From NCBI GenBank assembly GCA_019925105.1, contig JAHGAU010000035.1, positions 62,001-126,000 of the forward strand: a DNA stretch of 64,000 bases, written 5' to 3'. The translations under genes were made by a program, and so were the position numbers. Below are positions 32,226-42,476 of the stretch, one piece after another. Source of the stretch: Niebla homalea (Eukaryota > Ascomycota > Lecanoromycetes > Lecanorales > Ramalinaceae). The notes under the pieces were generated by a model. The model saw only the letters and a list, made by a program, of their open reading frames with translations, searched no databases and was not told the DNA's origin. Each line of letters begins with the position of its first letter. Position 1 is the stretch's first letter.

Positions 32226-32954
32226 ATGCCGTCGCGCATGCCCATACAACCCGACTTTCCCAAAAGCCTGACCCTGTCCATCACTCCACCATCTTCTTCC
32301 TCCTCTCGTCCAACCAACATCCTCATTCTCTTGCACGGCTTAGGCGATACGAATGCTCCATTCACCAACCTCGGCACCCAACTTTCCCTCCCTGAAACAT
32401 GCTGCATCTCTCCCCAAGCCCCGACACCTCTCCCCTTTGAAGTCGGAGGCTTTCACTGGGGCGACGACATCGTATTCGATCAAAGCACAGGGAATATGGA
32501 CATGGACACTGGCTTCTCAAAGGCTGTGCGCATGATCAAAGCGGATGTCATCGAGAAAGCGCTGCTGCAAGAGTGTGGGTACAGCTACAGGGAAATCATA
32601 ATATTTGGAATGGGTCAAGGTGGCATGGCTGCCCTCGCAGTTGCCGCCACGCTCAAGGATCAGGAGCTGGGAGGAGTGATCAGCTTAGGTGGTGTGGCCC
32701 CTGTGAACTGTGAAGGGACCAAAGGCGCCAAATCGCCCGTGTTGGTGGCAGGAGGGGCCAGAGAGACTATGGTCACAAGGACAGGGCTGGAAAACATGAG
32801 GGGAATGTTCAAGGAGGTGGAATATCGGAAGTGGGAAAGGGCCGGCGATGGGATGCCCAGGAACAAGGATGAAATGATGCCAGTAATGAGGTTCTTCGCA
32901 AGAAGATTGAGAAGCCAGGCAGGGCGCCCAGAGGGGACAGTGGAGGTCGGGTGA
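32226..32954 (+). CDS. Phospholipase/carboxylesterase (acyl-protein thioesterase)-like protein lacking the nucleophile
   Basis: Single exon, 242 aa. The alpha/beta-hydrolase opening NILILLHGLGDTNAPFTNLG is typical of the APT1/carboxylesterase family, as is the RMIKADVIEKALLQECGY helix. The nucleophile elbow, normally G-x-S-x-G-G, reads GMGQGG at residues 128-133, so Gly130 replaces the catalytic Ser. In the C-terminal part a usual His is not evident (DGMPRNKDEMMPVMRFFARRL). On sequence grounds it should not work by Ser hydrolase chemistry; it may be a pseudoenzyme or bind a ligand. No signal peptide. Confidence 0.8.
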   Translation: MPSRMPIQPDFPKSLTLSITPPSSSSSRPTNILILLHGLGDTNAPFTNLGTQLSLPETCCISPQAPTPLPFEVGGFHWGDDIVFDQSTGNMDMDTGFSKAVRMIKADVIEKALLQECGYSYREIIIFGMGQGGMAALAVAATLKDQELGGVISLGGVAPVNCEGTKGAKSPVLVAGGARETMVTRTGLENMRGMFKEVEYRKWERAGDGMPRNKDEMMPVMRFFARRLRSQAGRPEGTVEVG

Positions 32955-33392
32955 AGAATCGCCGACACCGCCAGATTGAAGCCCTCGGTCAGTGTTCTGG
33001 GTATCGATCGATAAGATCGTGACAAAGCTTGCCGGCACTGCCAGAATGACGTTCAATCAAGGCATGGCAGGAAGCTATGACCTTTGAGCCTACCTTGAGG
33101 GAATGCCGTGGTTTTAGATAACTGTGTAGATACGGTGTTTATACGGTTCTTTTTGCTTTACGGTTCTTTACAAAGCACACCGAGTGAACTTTTGGTAACG
33201 GGTTACCGCGTGACTATACGTTTCGATACCTTTAGTGGGGTCACCATTACCGACTCTTCGAACTCCTGTCCTGTCTGGAAATGAATTTCACAACAGCGAT
33301 GCACGAATGAATCCTCCTCGCCTGCTTCGACAATACTATTCCTGAGTGCGATGCTGAGACCCTCAGCAAAATCTTGCAGCGTGATACAAGCC
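32955..33392. other. Intergenic, promoter of family II gene A
   Basis: Tandem plus-strand gap. It holds a short imperfect duplicated motif (CGGTTCTTT) near 33144-33170. No gene seen. Confidence 0.45.
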
Positions 33393-34425
33393 ATGGAAGT
33401 CACCCAGGAGCCAACATTTCGTTTCCTAGACCTACCACGAGAGATACGAGATATGGTGTATCGACACAGGGTCTGGAACCGCGAACCGAAGCAGCTTGAT
33501 TCAAGTCTCAAGGATGAAGCCACAAGGCTTTTTTGTGTTTGCAAGCAGATTCACCAAGAAGCGACTGAGGTCTACTACAAGCGCAACACCTTTTTCATAC
33601 CAGTTCAGCTCTTCACTTGTGGTGAAGAGATGCTGCATGTGCTTGCGAGCTCACTATATCGGCTCCGTCCTAGCAGACTTGCTTCGTTGACGTCGCTGGA
33701 TGTTGATTTACCAGTAATCATATCGTGTTCTTCATCAAGACACTATCACGCAAGGGCTAATACACCCAGTTTTGGCATCAACATCACCCAGAATTAGTTA
33801 ATGAGAACATGAAAAGCGGCCTAAAAGCCTTTGTTGAAATACTGGCAAAGAATGCGAGCGCACATCTCCAGCTGCGGTTCTTCTGTCGAGCTCTTTTGTA
33901 TTGGGACTTTCTTAAAAAATATGAGACCGACAATTCGTTATCAGGGCTCTTTGATATCATTAGCCCCTTATTTGGCAGAGTACAGACGCAAATCACGTTG
34001 GCCGTCCCGTACAATCACCTCCATACTGCGAAAAAGGCTTTGGTAAGCAATCTCAGTCATGACTGGCTCTGTTTCGATCTATCCATTCCGCAACGCTACT
34101 TGAATACTGGCATGGGCCTTTCGCTTCGAAAGTGCTATCACGAAGTCCACAGGCCTTGAGAAGATCTTAGCGGCTGACTGTGTGGTATTTCGAGTAGCTA
34201 GCCTGTAAGGCTCCAGCATATCTACTTTTAAGATATTGGCGCACTGGCCTTAATGACTACAAGGACTACTTCGACAGTTTGGAAGATTATGTACCAGTCA
34301 TACGAGCTCTAGTGAACGGCCTTTCCTATGAATGCTCGGAGGCCTGCTTAGAGCCACAGAATGAGTGGATGTGGAGGTCATATCAGACCGGTATATGGCC
34401 AATTATCGGCTCGTCCTCCTCATGA
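33393..34425 (+). CDS. F-box-like/2EXR-type protein, family II gene A, three exons
   Basis: Exons are 33393-33713, 33806-34042 and 34210-34425; both introns (92 and 167 bp, GTAATC and GTAAGC donors) are in phase 0. The product is 257 aa. Exon 1 (321 nt, same length as gene B) encodes FLDLPREIRDMVYRHRV, CVCKQIHQEATEVYYKRNTF, SLYRLRPSRLASLTSLDV. Exon 2 encodes LKAFVEILAKNASAHLQLRFFC and ends KKAL; the segment from 34031 is in the position where the others read HP-x-x-LRKAK. Exon 3 encodes a YLLL segment and the C-terminal signature ECSEACLEPQNEWMWRSY. The second exon is shorter at its 5' end than in the relatives, and its acceptor (AATGAG) is weak, so that boundary is the least certain. Confidence 0.62.
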
Positions 34426-34545
34426 GGGAAGTATCTACGACCAACAGCAGCAGATTGCGACCCATATAAGCACTTCCTTGGACTAACTCACGGAACGAAT
34501 TCGCTGGGCCAGTAATTGTAGCAATACAGATCATTCCTTTCTCAA

Positions 34546-35765
34546 TCACTCAATCTTCGCCATCTCCTCATACATTACAACACCCCTCCTGATCTTCCCC
34601 ACTTCCCCCTGCTCACCTTTCACGATCGCCAGACACTCTGCCACAACGGGCTCCACCTCCTTGATCATCCTTCCCATCGTCTTCCCCGCCTCACTCTCCA
34701 TCCCCAAAACTTTTCTCCCCATTCTCATCCCCGCCAACGCCGGACACCACATCATCAACATCCGATTCGCCTCCGCCTCCACCATCTTGCTCCTCCCCAA
34801 CTCCTCCACCCGTGGAGCCACACACCTTTTATTATCCCACCACTTCACCAGCTCCCTCGCAAACCTCTCCACTTTCCTCTCATCCCCCCCGTCAAGAGCA
34901 TGCACCAACATCAACCCGGCCAGTAGATCCGGCATCCGCCTCGGATCCTGCCCGCCCTTCCCTTCCTCAACCACATGTTTCTCCTCCCAACACATCTCCC
35001 ACAACCCCTCTGCCCACTTCTTCGCTCGCTCCAGTTCCCCCTCCACGATCTTCCCGACCACCGCACCCCACAGCACCTCCCTCGCGACCCCCTGCTCCTC
35101 GCAGACCCACACACTCATCCCCGTCTCCCCCACCCGCTGCAACCCCTCCCGCACACGTGCCCCCCCGCCGGCCAGCGCGCACCGCACACTCCTCTCCATC
35201 CACCTCCCCCTCACCTTCCTGCGCGCATCCCGCAACCCTTGCAGCAGCGGCACGAGATTGGCCCAGTCCCTTAGCTCGCCCATGAGCGTCAGGGCGGTGT
35301 CGAAGGCGTGGCGGGTGCGGGGCTCGTCCACGTGCCGCAGGGGCCGCAGCACGTGCACCTCGCCGCCGATCTTCGCGGTGGCGGGCTCGTCCGGGTTGAG
35401 CAGGAGGTCGTGGTGTTTGCGGCGGTAGAGCAGTTGGCGCTGCGGGAGGATGAGGTGGGAGGGCAGGAAGACTTGGGTCCGGAGCGAGGTGAGGAGGGTG
35501 TCGAGCTCGGGGGAGGAGGTTGGGGTGAATGAGGGGACGGGGCCTGTGCGTGCGGGGGGGTTAGTTGGGTGGTGATGATGTGGGGTTTAGTGGGATAAGG
35601 GAGGGTAGGGGCGGGTTGGAACGAACCATGTTTGCGTCGTGAGGGGGTCGTGGTGAAGGCGCGGTGGAGAAGGGGAGAGGATGAGGAGAGGGAGGGTTTG
35701 GAAGCGAGGAGGCGGAGGCAGGGACGGCAGATTTGGGATGCTGGGGAGGGTAGCGGGGGAGCCAT
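34546..35765 (-). CDS. Probable mitochondrial protein with helical repeats, two exons
   Basis: Exon 1 is 35765-35627, intron 35544-35626 (83 bp, GTTCGT...GCACAG), exon 2 is 35543-34546; the product is 378 aa. The N-terminus (Arg, Ser, Thr-rich around LLHRAFTTTPSRRKHG) looks like a mitochondrial presequence with a cleavage context. After the splice it reads GPVPSFTPTSSPELDTLLTS, then VFLPSHLILPQRQLLYRRKH and a GGEVHVLRPL strand. The remainder is helical and resembles TPR/PPR-like pairs (DWANLVPLLQGLRDARRKV). It resembles a fungal-conserved family I cannot name; a mitoribosome- or mRNA-associated role is only a guess. High GC and strong C/T bias produce long spurious frames on the other strand. 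Confidence 0.7.
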
Positions 35766-36152
35766 TTGGATTGGAGGTTCGAGCTGGACCGGTTTGAGTG
35801 CGCAAATGATAATGTATGAGAACAATCACAACTATGATTCAACGAGCTTGAAATGTCGACTACTTTTTCTATTTCCTCACTGGGATGGCGTGGTCTAGTT
35901 CTACTAGCTTGTGGACTCTTGGCAGGCTCATTGATAGAGCCACTCAGACCTGCTCGCACGCTCGCACACTCATCATTGTTGTGTACGGACTTCTTTTCTC
36001 GTTCAAGGAGAAACCAGGCTCATGTGAAGGCGCCGGACATACTCAAAGTCCGCATCCTAGTAGATCACGATGATTGAGAAGATGGTGGGAATGATAAATT
36101 CGTAAACATTACTCTGCACGATGTGGCTAGCTACCAGACCTCATAATATCCC
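35766..36152. other. Intergenic, no gene seen
   Basis: Promoter side of the mitochondrial protein gene and 3' side of family II gene B. Nothing else recognised. Confidence 0.5.
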
Positions 36153-37354
36153 TCATGCCATCGACACACGAGCGTCAGTCCCAACACCATTCTCAAGCTT
36201 TGCTGTTTCTTTGCAAGCTTGCAATACTCGATCCCCGGCCCAAGTCTGCCCGCGATAGCTCCTCCACATCCATGCGTTGTCTGGCTCCAAACATTTGGGC
36301 AAACATTCATAGAAATTGCCGTCTACGAATGTCTGCACGGTGAATATAGACGCTTGTGGAGCGCCACCGGCATCCAGGAATGCTGGCATCGCGTGACTGT
36401 TGTGGGTACTGGCGGGATCCAGGTCGCCTATCAGCAGATAGGTCGGAAATTCATGTAAGATCTGATCGAGAGTCATGGAGTCAGCAATGAGGGCAAAGAC
36501 AAGGTAACGTAACTCAGCCACATTGAAACCAGGATGTATGAGATTATCCTAGGACGTAACTGGTAGAGCTGGACGAATGCAGAACGAATCCAGCGAGGAA
36601 ACCACTCACCAAGGTTCTTTTCGCCTTGCGAAGAAACACGGGGTGAACAAGCACGATGACGTGCATCTCAACCGTACCGCATAGTCGCCTTATCTTCCTT
36701 AACGCCAAGCGCAACAGCTGCAGAACAGCCGGATTGTTGGTGATAGCTCCATCCAGAGCAGCTTGCGGGACAGCTCCAAGCTCAAGTTCCATAGCCGATC
36801 GGTCAGCGAAAATGTCCATGGCTATTGGCGAGTCGTGAATCAACGGATCCTGGCAGAAGAAACGAAGCTGCAATTTCGGTGTTGCAACTGCGGCTATCAT
36901 TCTGACGAAGGCGTTCAATCTCCCCAGGACCCTTCGAGCGTCAACTTTTCCGGGCAGGGAGGAGACCTGATGAGAGTAGCTTCACATCAGCTTATGCGAT
37001 CAAGGTTTCGACTACGACAGGGTCTTTGCATACTGGAATATCGACATCCAGCTTTGTGACCATACTTAACCTCTGGCTACGCAAACGATAGAGTGGTCCA
37101 GCGAGTATTTGGTCCAACGGCTCCTCACTGGTAAACAGCTGAGTTGGTATGAAGAAGATATTATCCATGTAGAAGACTTCAGTCGCTTCTTCATGCATTT
37201 GTTTACAAAGACGAAAAATTTTGGTTTCATCTTCTTGGAGGTTGGTATGTAACTCCACAGGTTCGCGATTGACGACCGCATGCTGATACACAATATCTCG
37301 TATCTCGCGTGGGAGCTCGCAGAACGAGAGCTGGGGCTTCTGAGTTGGGTCCAT
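36153..37354 (-). CDS. F-box-like/2EXR-type protein, family II gene B, three exons
   Basis: Exons are 37354-37034 (321 nt), 36966-36610 (357 nt) and 36461-36153; introns are 67 and 148 bp, phase 0, GTATGC and GTGAGT donors. The product is 328 aa. Exon 1: FCELPREIRDIVYQHAV, RLCKQMHEEATEVFYMDN, PLYRLRSQRLSMVTKLDVDI. Exon 2: LNAFVRMIAAVATPKLQLRF, then VIVLVHPVFLRKAKRTL. Exon 3: FPTYLLIGDLD, APQASIFTVQTFVDG, ECLPKCLEPDNAWMWRSY. An alternative acceptor upstream (GGCTGAG) would add in-frame residues LRYLVFALIADS. Best-preserved member; use it as reference for the family. Confidence 0.68.
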
Positions 37355-37927
37355 CCTTTGTACGGGGATGTTGAGGTTTCCTAACAGCGTCAGTAAATTG
37401 CAGTGCTCCATCAGAAGAAGTATTTCCATCACATGAAAAAAGGAAGTCGTGCCTACAGTACTCCCCTGTTATCGCGAAAGTCGTAAACAAGGTTGAAGAT
37501 TGTCAAAGAATTTCAGGCACGTTGGCACTACGTTCACCGAGTATGCGGAGTTTGTGTCTGAACAGACGATGGATCTTGTAAGTAGAGTAATACTTCGCCG
37601 GAGACTTGGAGGAAGGATCCGTCAAAGTGTCGTTGTTCGCTTGCCGTGAGACGAAAAATCAGTCAAAGGTGTCACAGTCCTCCATCATACATATCGAGTG
37701 GACAGTATTATTGAGTGTTCATCTTTAATCTCACAACGATGACACCCACCAACTATATTTGCTATCCGGTTGGGTCCGGCTTGTGCTGTGACGGCAAGAC
37801 CGGTAAAGCTTCTACGCGGCGATGGACCACAAACACGGTGCAAACGCTGGGTGTCTCGAACTCAGCTTATAGAGAGTGTCGTGATGATGGAAAACAAGGC
37901 AGATGGATTGTAATTTGGAAAAGGTCT
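37355..37927. other. Intergenic between family II genes B and C
   Basis: Upstream of gene B and downstream of gene C. No further copy detected by eye. Confidence 0.5.
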
Positions 37928-39047
37928 TCATTCCTGCTCGTCTATGCCACCGACGTCCTTGCGCATGTTGGATAGTAGGCAACCTGTCATTGGGAAAAAT
38001 CTCCACATCCATGCGTTTTCCGGCTTCAGACAGTCCAGCAGGCACTCAAAGTAAGCGCCATCCTTCATTACCCGAACAGTCGTTGCAGACGCTTGTGGAG
38101 CGCCAAAAATTCTAAGGACATCGGGTATGGTATCCCAAAGCACCCGAGGGGAATCGAGACGGCTGTGCAGCAGGTAGGACGGTATGTCGAAGGACGTCTA
38201 GTCGATGGGCATTTGTTATTAGCCAATGCTGACGATCATGATATAATAACGTGCAGTGGAGAACGTACGAGAGCCGCTTTCGCCTGCCTCAGCAACGCTG
38301 GGTGAACAACCACGCAGACGTGTGACTGCACGCTCCCCGAATACCTTGTGATGATCCTGAGGGCGGACGGCATCAACTGCAAACAGCCGAATCCACCAAT
38401 CGTGGCTGCGTCCCGCAGAGGTTGCATATCGATAGACGCCACAGGAACACCTGCATTCGCCCGAGAACAAAATTCTTCCACCAGGCAGTCCATCCCTCGA
38501 TCCAACCTCACGCCGCAAAAGAACCGAAGCTGCAGTTGTGGCCGGGCGTGGGCGGCCAGGATCTTCACAAAGGTCTTCAACTTGGCCAGGACCTTTCGAT
38601 CCCGGGATTTGGAGCCCGAGTATGCCACCTAATCCGTAGAAAGAAAAAACGTCTAAATCAGCAAGGCCCGAATGATCTAGCCTTGGTTGGAGTACCGAAG
38701 GGGGGGGGGTCCATGCATACCGGTATCTGGACATCCATTTTCGTCATCATGCCCAGCCTGCTGGCACGCAGACGATACAGTGCGGCCGTCGGCACCCGTT
38801 GCAGCGGCTTCCCGCAGAGAAAGAAGGCTTTGGGTATGAAGAAGGTGTTGTCCTTGTAAAAGACCGCTGTGGCCTCCTCGTGGACTTGTTTGCAGACGCG
38901 ATAGAGTCGAGCGTTTCCGTCGTCGTCGACGGTGAAGCTCAGTTTTACGGGACCGTCTGTGACGACTATATGTTTATATATCATGTCCCGGATCTCGCGT
39001 GGGAATGCTAGAAATGGCAAGGAGGGCTGAAGGGGAGTATCCATCAT
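37928..39047 (-). CDS. F-box-like/2EXR-type protein, family II gene C, three exons
   Basis: Exons are 39047-38721, 38628-38269 and 38197-37928; introns are 92 and 71 bp, phase 0, GTATGC and GTACGT donors. The product is 318 aa (or 317 from the second Met). Exon 1: FLAFPREIRDMIYKHIV, RVCKQVHEEATAVFYKDNTF, ALYRLRASRLGMMTKMDVQI. Exon 2: LKTFVKILAAHARPQLQLRF and VCVVVHPALLRQAKAAL. Exon 3: IPSYLLHSRLDS, APQASATTVRVMKDG, ECLLDCLKPENAWMWRFF. The leading motif is FPREI where others have LPREI. A degenerate tandem repeat lies just upstream of its start. Confidence 0.68.
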
Positions 39048-39171
39048 AAATGTTGATCAAGGTGGGCTCTGATTTTTGTAGGATGTCAATTCGTATACAA
39101 GAGGTTCGGTAGAGTAATTGAGGAGCAGAGAATCGGAGCTTTATCAAGTGTAGCAGGGTTAAGTTCACCGT

Positions 39172-39275
39172 TACGATGAATTGACTGGTACGATGAGTCC
39201 ACCGCTACGATGAATTATTACCATGAATCTACTGTCACCATGAATTCCCTGTTATCATGAATCCACTGTCACAAT
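39172..39275. repeat. Degenerate ~17-bp tandem repeat, about six copies
   Basis: Successive units begin TACGATGAATT, TACGATGAGTC, TACGATGAATT, CATGAATCTAC, CATGAATTCCC and CATGAATCCAC. Spacing is about 16-17 bp, so it is not codon-periodic. It lies about 125 bp upstream of family II gene C. Confidence 0.7.
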
Positions 39276-40129
39276 CAGTGAGGTCAGAGATTCAGCAGCA
39301 TATATCCAGGCCAGGACGAAAGTGGGCACACGATGCGAAGTGTCACACTCAGCCCACCCTTTTTCTTCTTCACCTATCGTTCACCAAAAAAAGGACGGCT
39401 GTCATCCACATAACCCTAACAATCTGAAACCTTCTTCACCGAGCAAATTACTCATTCTCGCGTGCCATCATTCTCCATCCATCGTACTTCACAAGAGCAA
39501 GGAATGTCGCACTGCTTTTCCTCACAAGATTCACTAGACGCGGATCTTGGGCGCTGGGCGCTCTCAAGGTCCGCTTGCCTACGTATATTGAATGGATATG
39601 GCGGGGAGCTGAGACCAGCACCAGCATTATATCTCTTGCAAGCAATCACAATTCCCCGGCTGGTCGTGAACGATCAAAGCGCGCGTGACATTTTCCTTAC
39701 CTTGTCGGCCACCCGCAATTTTACCGCTCGACCGTCAAACGACTCCCATACAGATGTTGGGAATGGTCATACCTCCAGGATAGGCTTAGTGCCGTTGTTA
39801 GATGTCGTTCGGTCCGTACCCTTTTCACCGGAAAATTTTGGTGGAGGACGACGAGATTGATATACAAGCCCCAAACCTCAACCCAGCGCTGGAAGCGATG
39901 AGTCTGCATGTATCGGGACTACTCTAGCCACGATCACCTTTCATCATCACGGGGTGGTGGTTGTGCTCGTGGGCTGAGTCGTTTGTCGAAAACACCCATC
40001 GAATGAATACTCCAGGCTCATGTTCTAGCGTACCATACCTATATTTATTGAACAACAAAACACCGAAATGAAAACTCGCGCGGCTGCGTGTCTTCGCCTC
40101 TCCTCGTCTCATCCAAGCAAGTCGTCCAG

Positions 40130-40428
40130 CGTAGGTATGTAGGAATCATTGGCATCCTGGCTGCCAAAGGACTCCTCCACATCCAAAGCATTTCTCCGCT
40201 GCCTGCAAACGCTTGGATATTGGGATTTGCCGCAGTCGATTTGTCTGGTGTAACTTTTCCCGTCATGGTTGTCTCATCTTGGGATGGAACTCCACATGCC
40301 TGGTGCATATCCCGCCTGGAGAAGATAAGACCAACAGCATTGTGACGAGCGAATCTGCAATTGCCTATGAATACGCACGTACGATGAGATGTGGGCAGGA
40401 TCGATGATAAAGCACGTGAAGTCGTCAA
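40130..40428 (-). pseudogene. Possible relic of a sixth family II gene (last exon)
   Basis: On minus, a frame reads TCVFIGNCR, then ACGVPSQ, and ends near EMLWMWRSP. In genes B and C the last exon runs TYLLIGDLD (or SYLLHSRL), AGGAPQ (or IFGAPQ) and DNAWMWRSY in the same order. The DNA around the Trp codons shares the 13-mer GGATGTGGAGGAG with gene B. No matching exon 1 or 2 is visible upstream, and the usual Cys residues are missing, so this would be a decayed fragment. Confidence 0.3.
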
Positions 40429-40938
40429 CAGTCAGCAATCAATTCCTTGGGCGGTCTGTGATAGGTCAAGAGGGGGGGGGTGAGGATGGGAACGATAGAT
40501 TTGCAAAGAAGCTGTACTATATTATGTCCGCAAAAGACAGTCGCGCGATAATGATGCTAACGGCAATAGAGCGACTGGCTTTCAACGCTGTCAATCTAGC
40601 ATGTGTTGGAGGATTGTCAATGCGTGCATGTCTGGAAGAATGCTCATCTGTCTAAATAACAGAACAAATTGCATGAAGGTCTGAATCGTTTATAGACTTA
40701 GGGGTATGCTGCAACAGACGAGACGAGCGTTACCAAATTCCTGCTGTGGGCAGGCTAGTAAATCGAGGCACACGCCCTGAACTCGGTCGCATTCTGTTGT
40801 CAGCATGTGGGATAAAATCGGTAGACCGAGGAACATACGTTGCCTTCCTAACGCTGTAGCACTTTTGCGGGGTCATGCACTAATTGTCCGATGCCTATTA
40901 GACTGGCATCCCCTAATGCAAAAATCTCTTGTCGATCA

Positions 40939-42090
40939 TCAAAATCTGTTCTCTAGACGCTCGGAAAACCATCTATTCTCGGGCTCATAGCAGGCTTTCG
41001 AGTATTCGACGGCATACTCGTTCGAAGGGCCAAAGTGCTCATAAAAGCTTTGCGCCCTTTCCCCATCCGGCTGATATTGGTAGTATGTATAGGCGTAAAT
41101 CATCCTCATGAACATGCAGTCACTGCCCCACGGATTGGGTTTGAGCCGGCCAATGAGCATGTAAGTATGAGCGAACGAGGATATCTGCAGTGTCAAAGTA
41201 ATCGACCAGCATTAGCAACTAGGTGTCAAGGAAGAGCTCATCGAGTTTCGAGAGATCCCAGCCCAGTACGTCAGGAATGGGCTCTTGCATGGGGTTCCAA
41301 ATAAGAACAAGAGGCACTCACCAAATTATACTTTGTTCCAAGAAACCATTTTGGATGAACGACCACCACCACATGGATCCGCACTCTAGCGAAGGAGCAC
41401 TCTTTGGTAAATGGACAGGTCTGCGGCTCAACCAACAAAGGCCGCAGAAGGTCTGGCGTGATCTTACGATCATCGACGCCGTCTATGATATGAAAACGAA
41501 TGCAAAGACGAAGCGTATCATTTGGCGGTCCTTGCAAGAATCTGATCAGAATGGTAAGGTTGCTTAGCACTTGGTCCCTGAGTGAGTGATGTGACCCTGG
41601 GCCAAAGACCTATAACGACCGATTCAGTATCACATCAGGCAAGGTCTCATATAGTCAATTGGATGGTGAATTGACCTACCGGAACACAAACGTTCATCCT
41701 TGTCAAAGATGCCAATCTCTGTCTCGGTAGCCGATACAGCGGCCCTTCTAAAACGTCCAGTATCGGCACATCACCCGTAAATACAGCTTCCGGGATCGCA
41801 AAGACATTCTCATGAAAGAACATCTCCTTCGCCTCCCGATGAATCTGTCTGTTCGTGCACAACAAATTCGTGTCACCGATCCTGAAACTTGGGCCCAGCT
41901 TCACCGGCTTTCGGTGAATGAGCAAGTGACGGTAAATGTTGTTTCGAATCTCCGGCGGTAGGGAGAGGAAGACGAAGGGCCGGAGTTGCGGGGGGTTGCG
42001 GATGCAGCAGTCGTCATATGGGCTGTGTCTGGACAATGGGAAAGTAGGGGATTCCATGAGCAGATTTTGCAATCGCTCGGTCAGCATCAT
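40939..42090 (-). CDS. F-box-like/2EXR-type protein, family II gene D, three exons
   Basis: Exons are 42090-41680, 41609-41322 and 41184-40939; introns are 70 and 137 bp, phase 0, donors GTAGGT and GTGAGT, acceptors TTATAG and CTGCAG. The product is 314 aa from the first Met; internal Met codons at 42087 or 42057 are possible. Exon 1: FLSLPPEIRNNIYRHLL, CTNRQIHREAKEMFFHEN, PLYRLPRQRLASLTRMNVCV. Exon 2: LSNLTILIRFL and VVVVVHPKWFLGTKYNL. Exon 3: HTYMLIGRL and the shortened signature KACYEPENRWF. More diverged than B and C, yet splice positions are kept exactly. Confidence 0.64.
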
Positions 42091-42476
42091 CTCGGGGTAC
42101 GCGAAAGAATAACCCCGCGGGGGCCTGTTAGGACGTCAGAGGTTTTTTCTGCTTTCTAGAGAACAGAAAAAGGACAGACGCCATATTGTTGCGACTTTGG
42201 ACTATTTGATGCTCAACAGCTCGTGGAGACGACCTTCTGTGAAGTTGTACAAAGATTGGAAGTAATGCATGAGTGGTCAATCACAGATACGGATAGTAGC
42301 AGGCTTCTGAAGCAGTGTCACAATGTTTGTTTCGGAAGCCTTGTAATTGTCATGGCTATTATGGAGGTTGTCACAGTTTAAACATGTGACACTTTTCAAC
42401 GTTTGGAGATCGCGCTAGTGCCGCCTATGCGGTGTTCCAAACGAGTAAACGCTGCGCCACCCGAAACCCAGTCTCA
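42091..42476. other. Intergenic between family II genes D and E
   Basis: Head-to-tail minus-strand gap holding the promoter of gene D. Nothing else seen. Confidence 0.5.

Larger units (their letters stand above)
39048..40938. other. Intergenic between family II genes C and D, with a relic and tandem repeats
   Basis: About 1.9 kb without an intact gene. It contains a ~17-bp degenerate tandem repeat (39172-39275) and a possible relic of a family II last exon near 40.2 kb, both listed separately. Confidence 0.55.

Noticed and set aside
34661..35428. 255-codon plus-strand frame
   Set aside because: Antisense to the mitochondrial protein exon; Ser/Pro/Thr-rich shadow of a GC-biased gene.
39462..39860. 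132-codon plus-strand frame in the C-D gap
   Set aside because: No recognisable motif or codon signal; adjacent to repeats and a relic.
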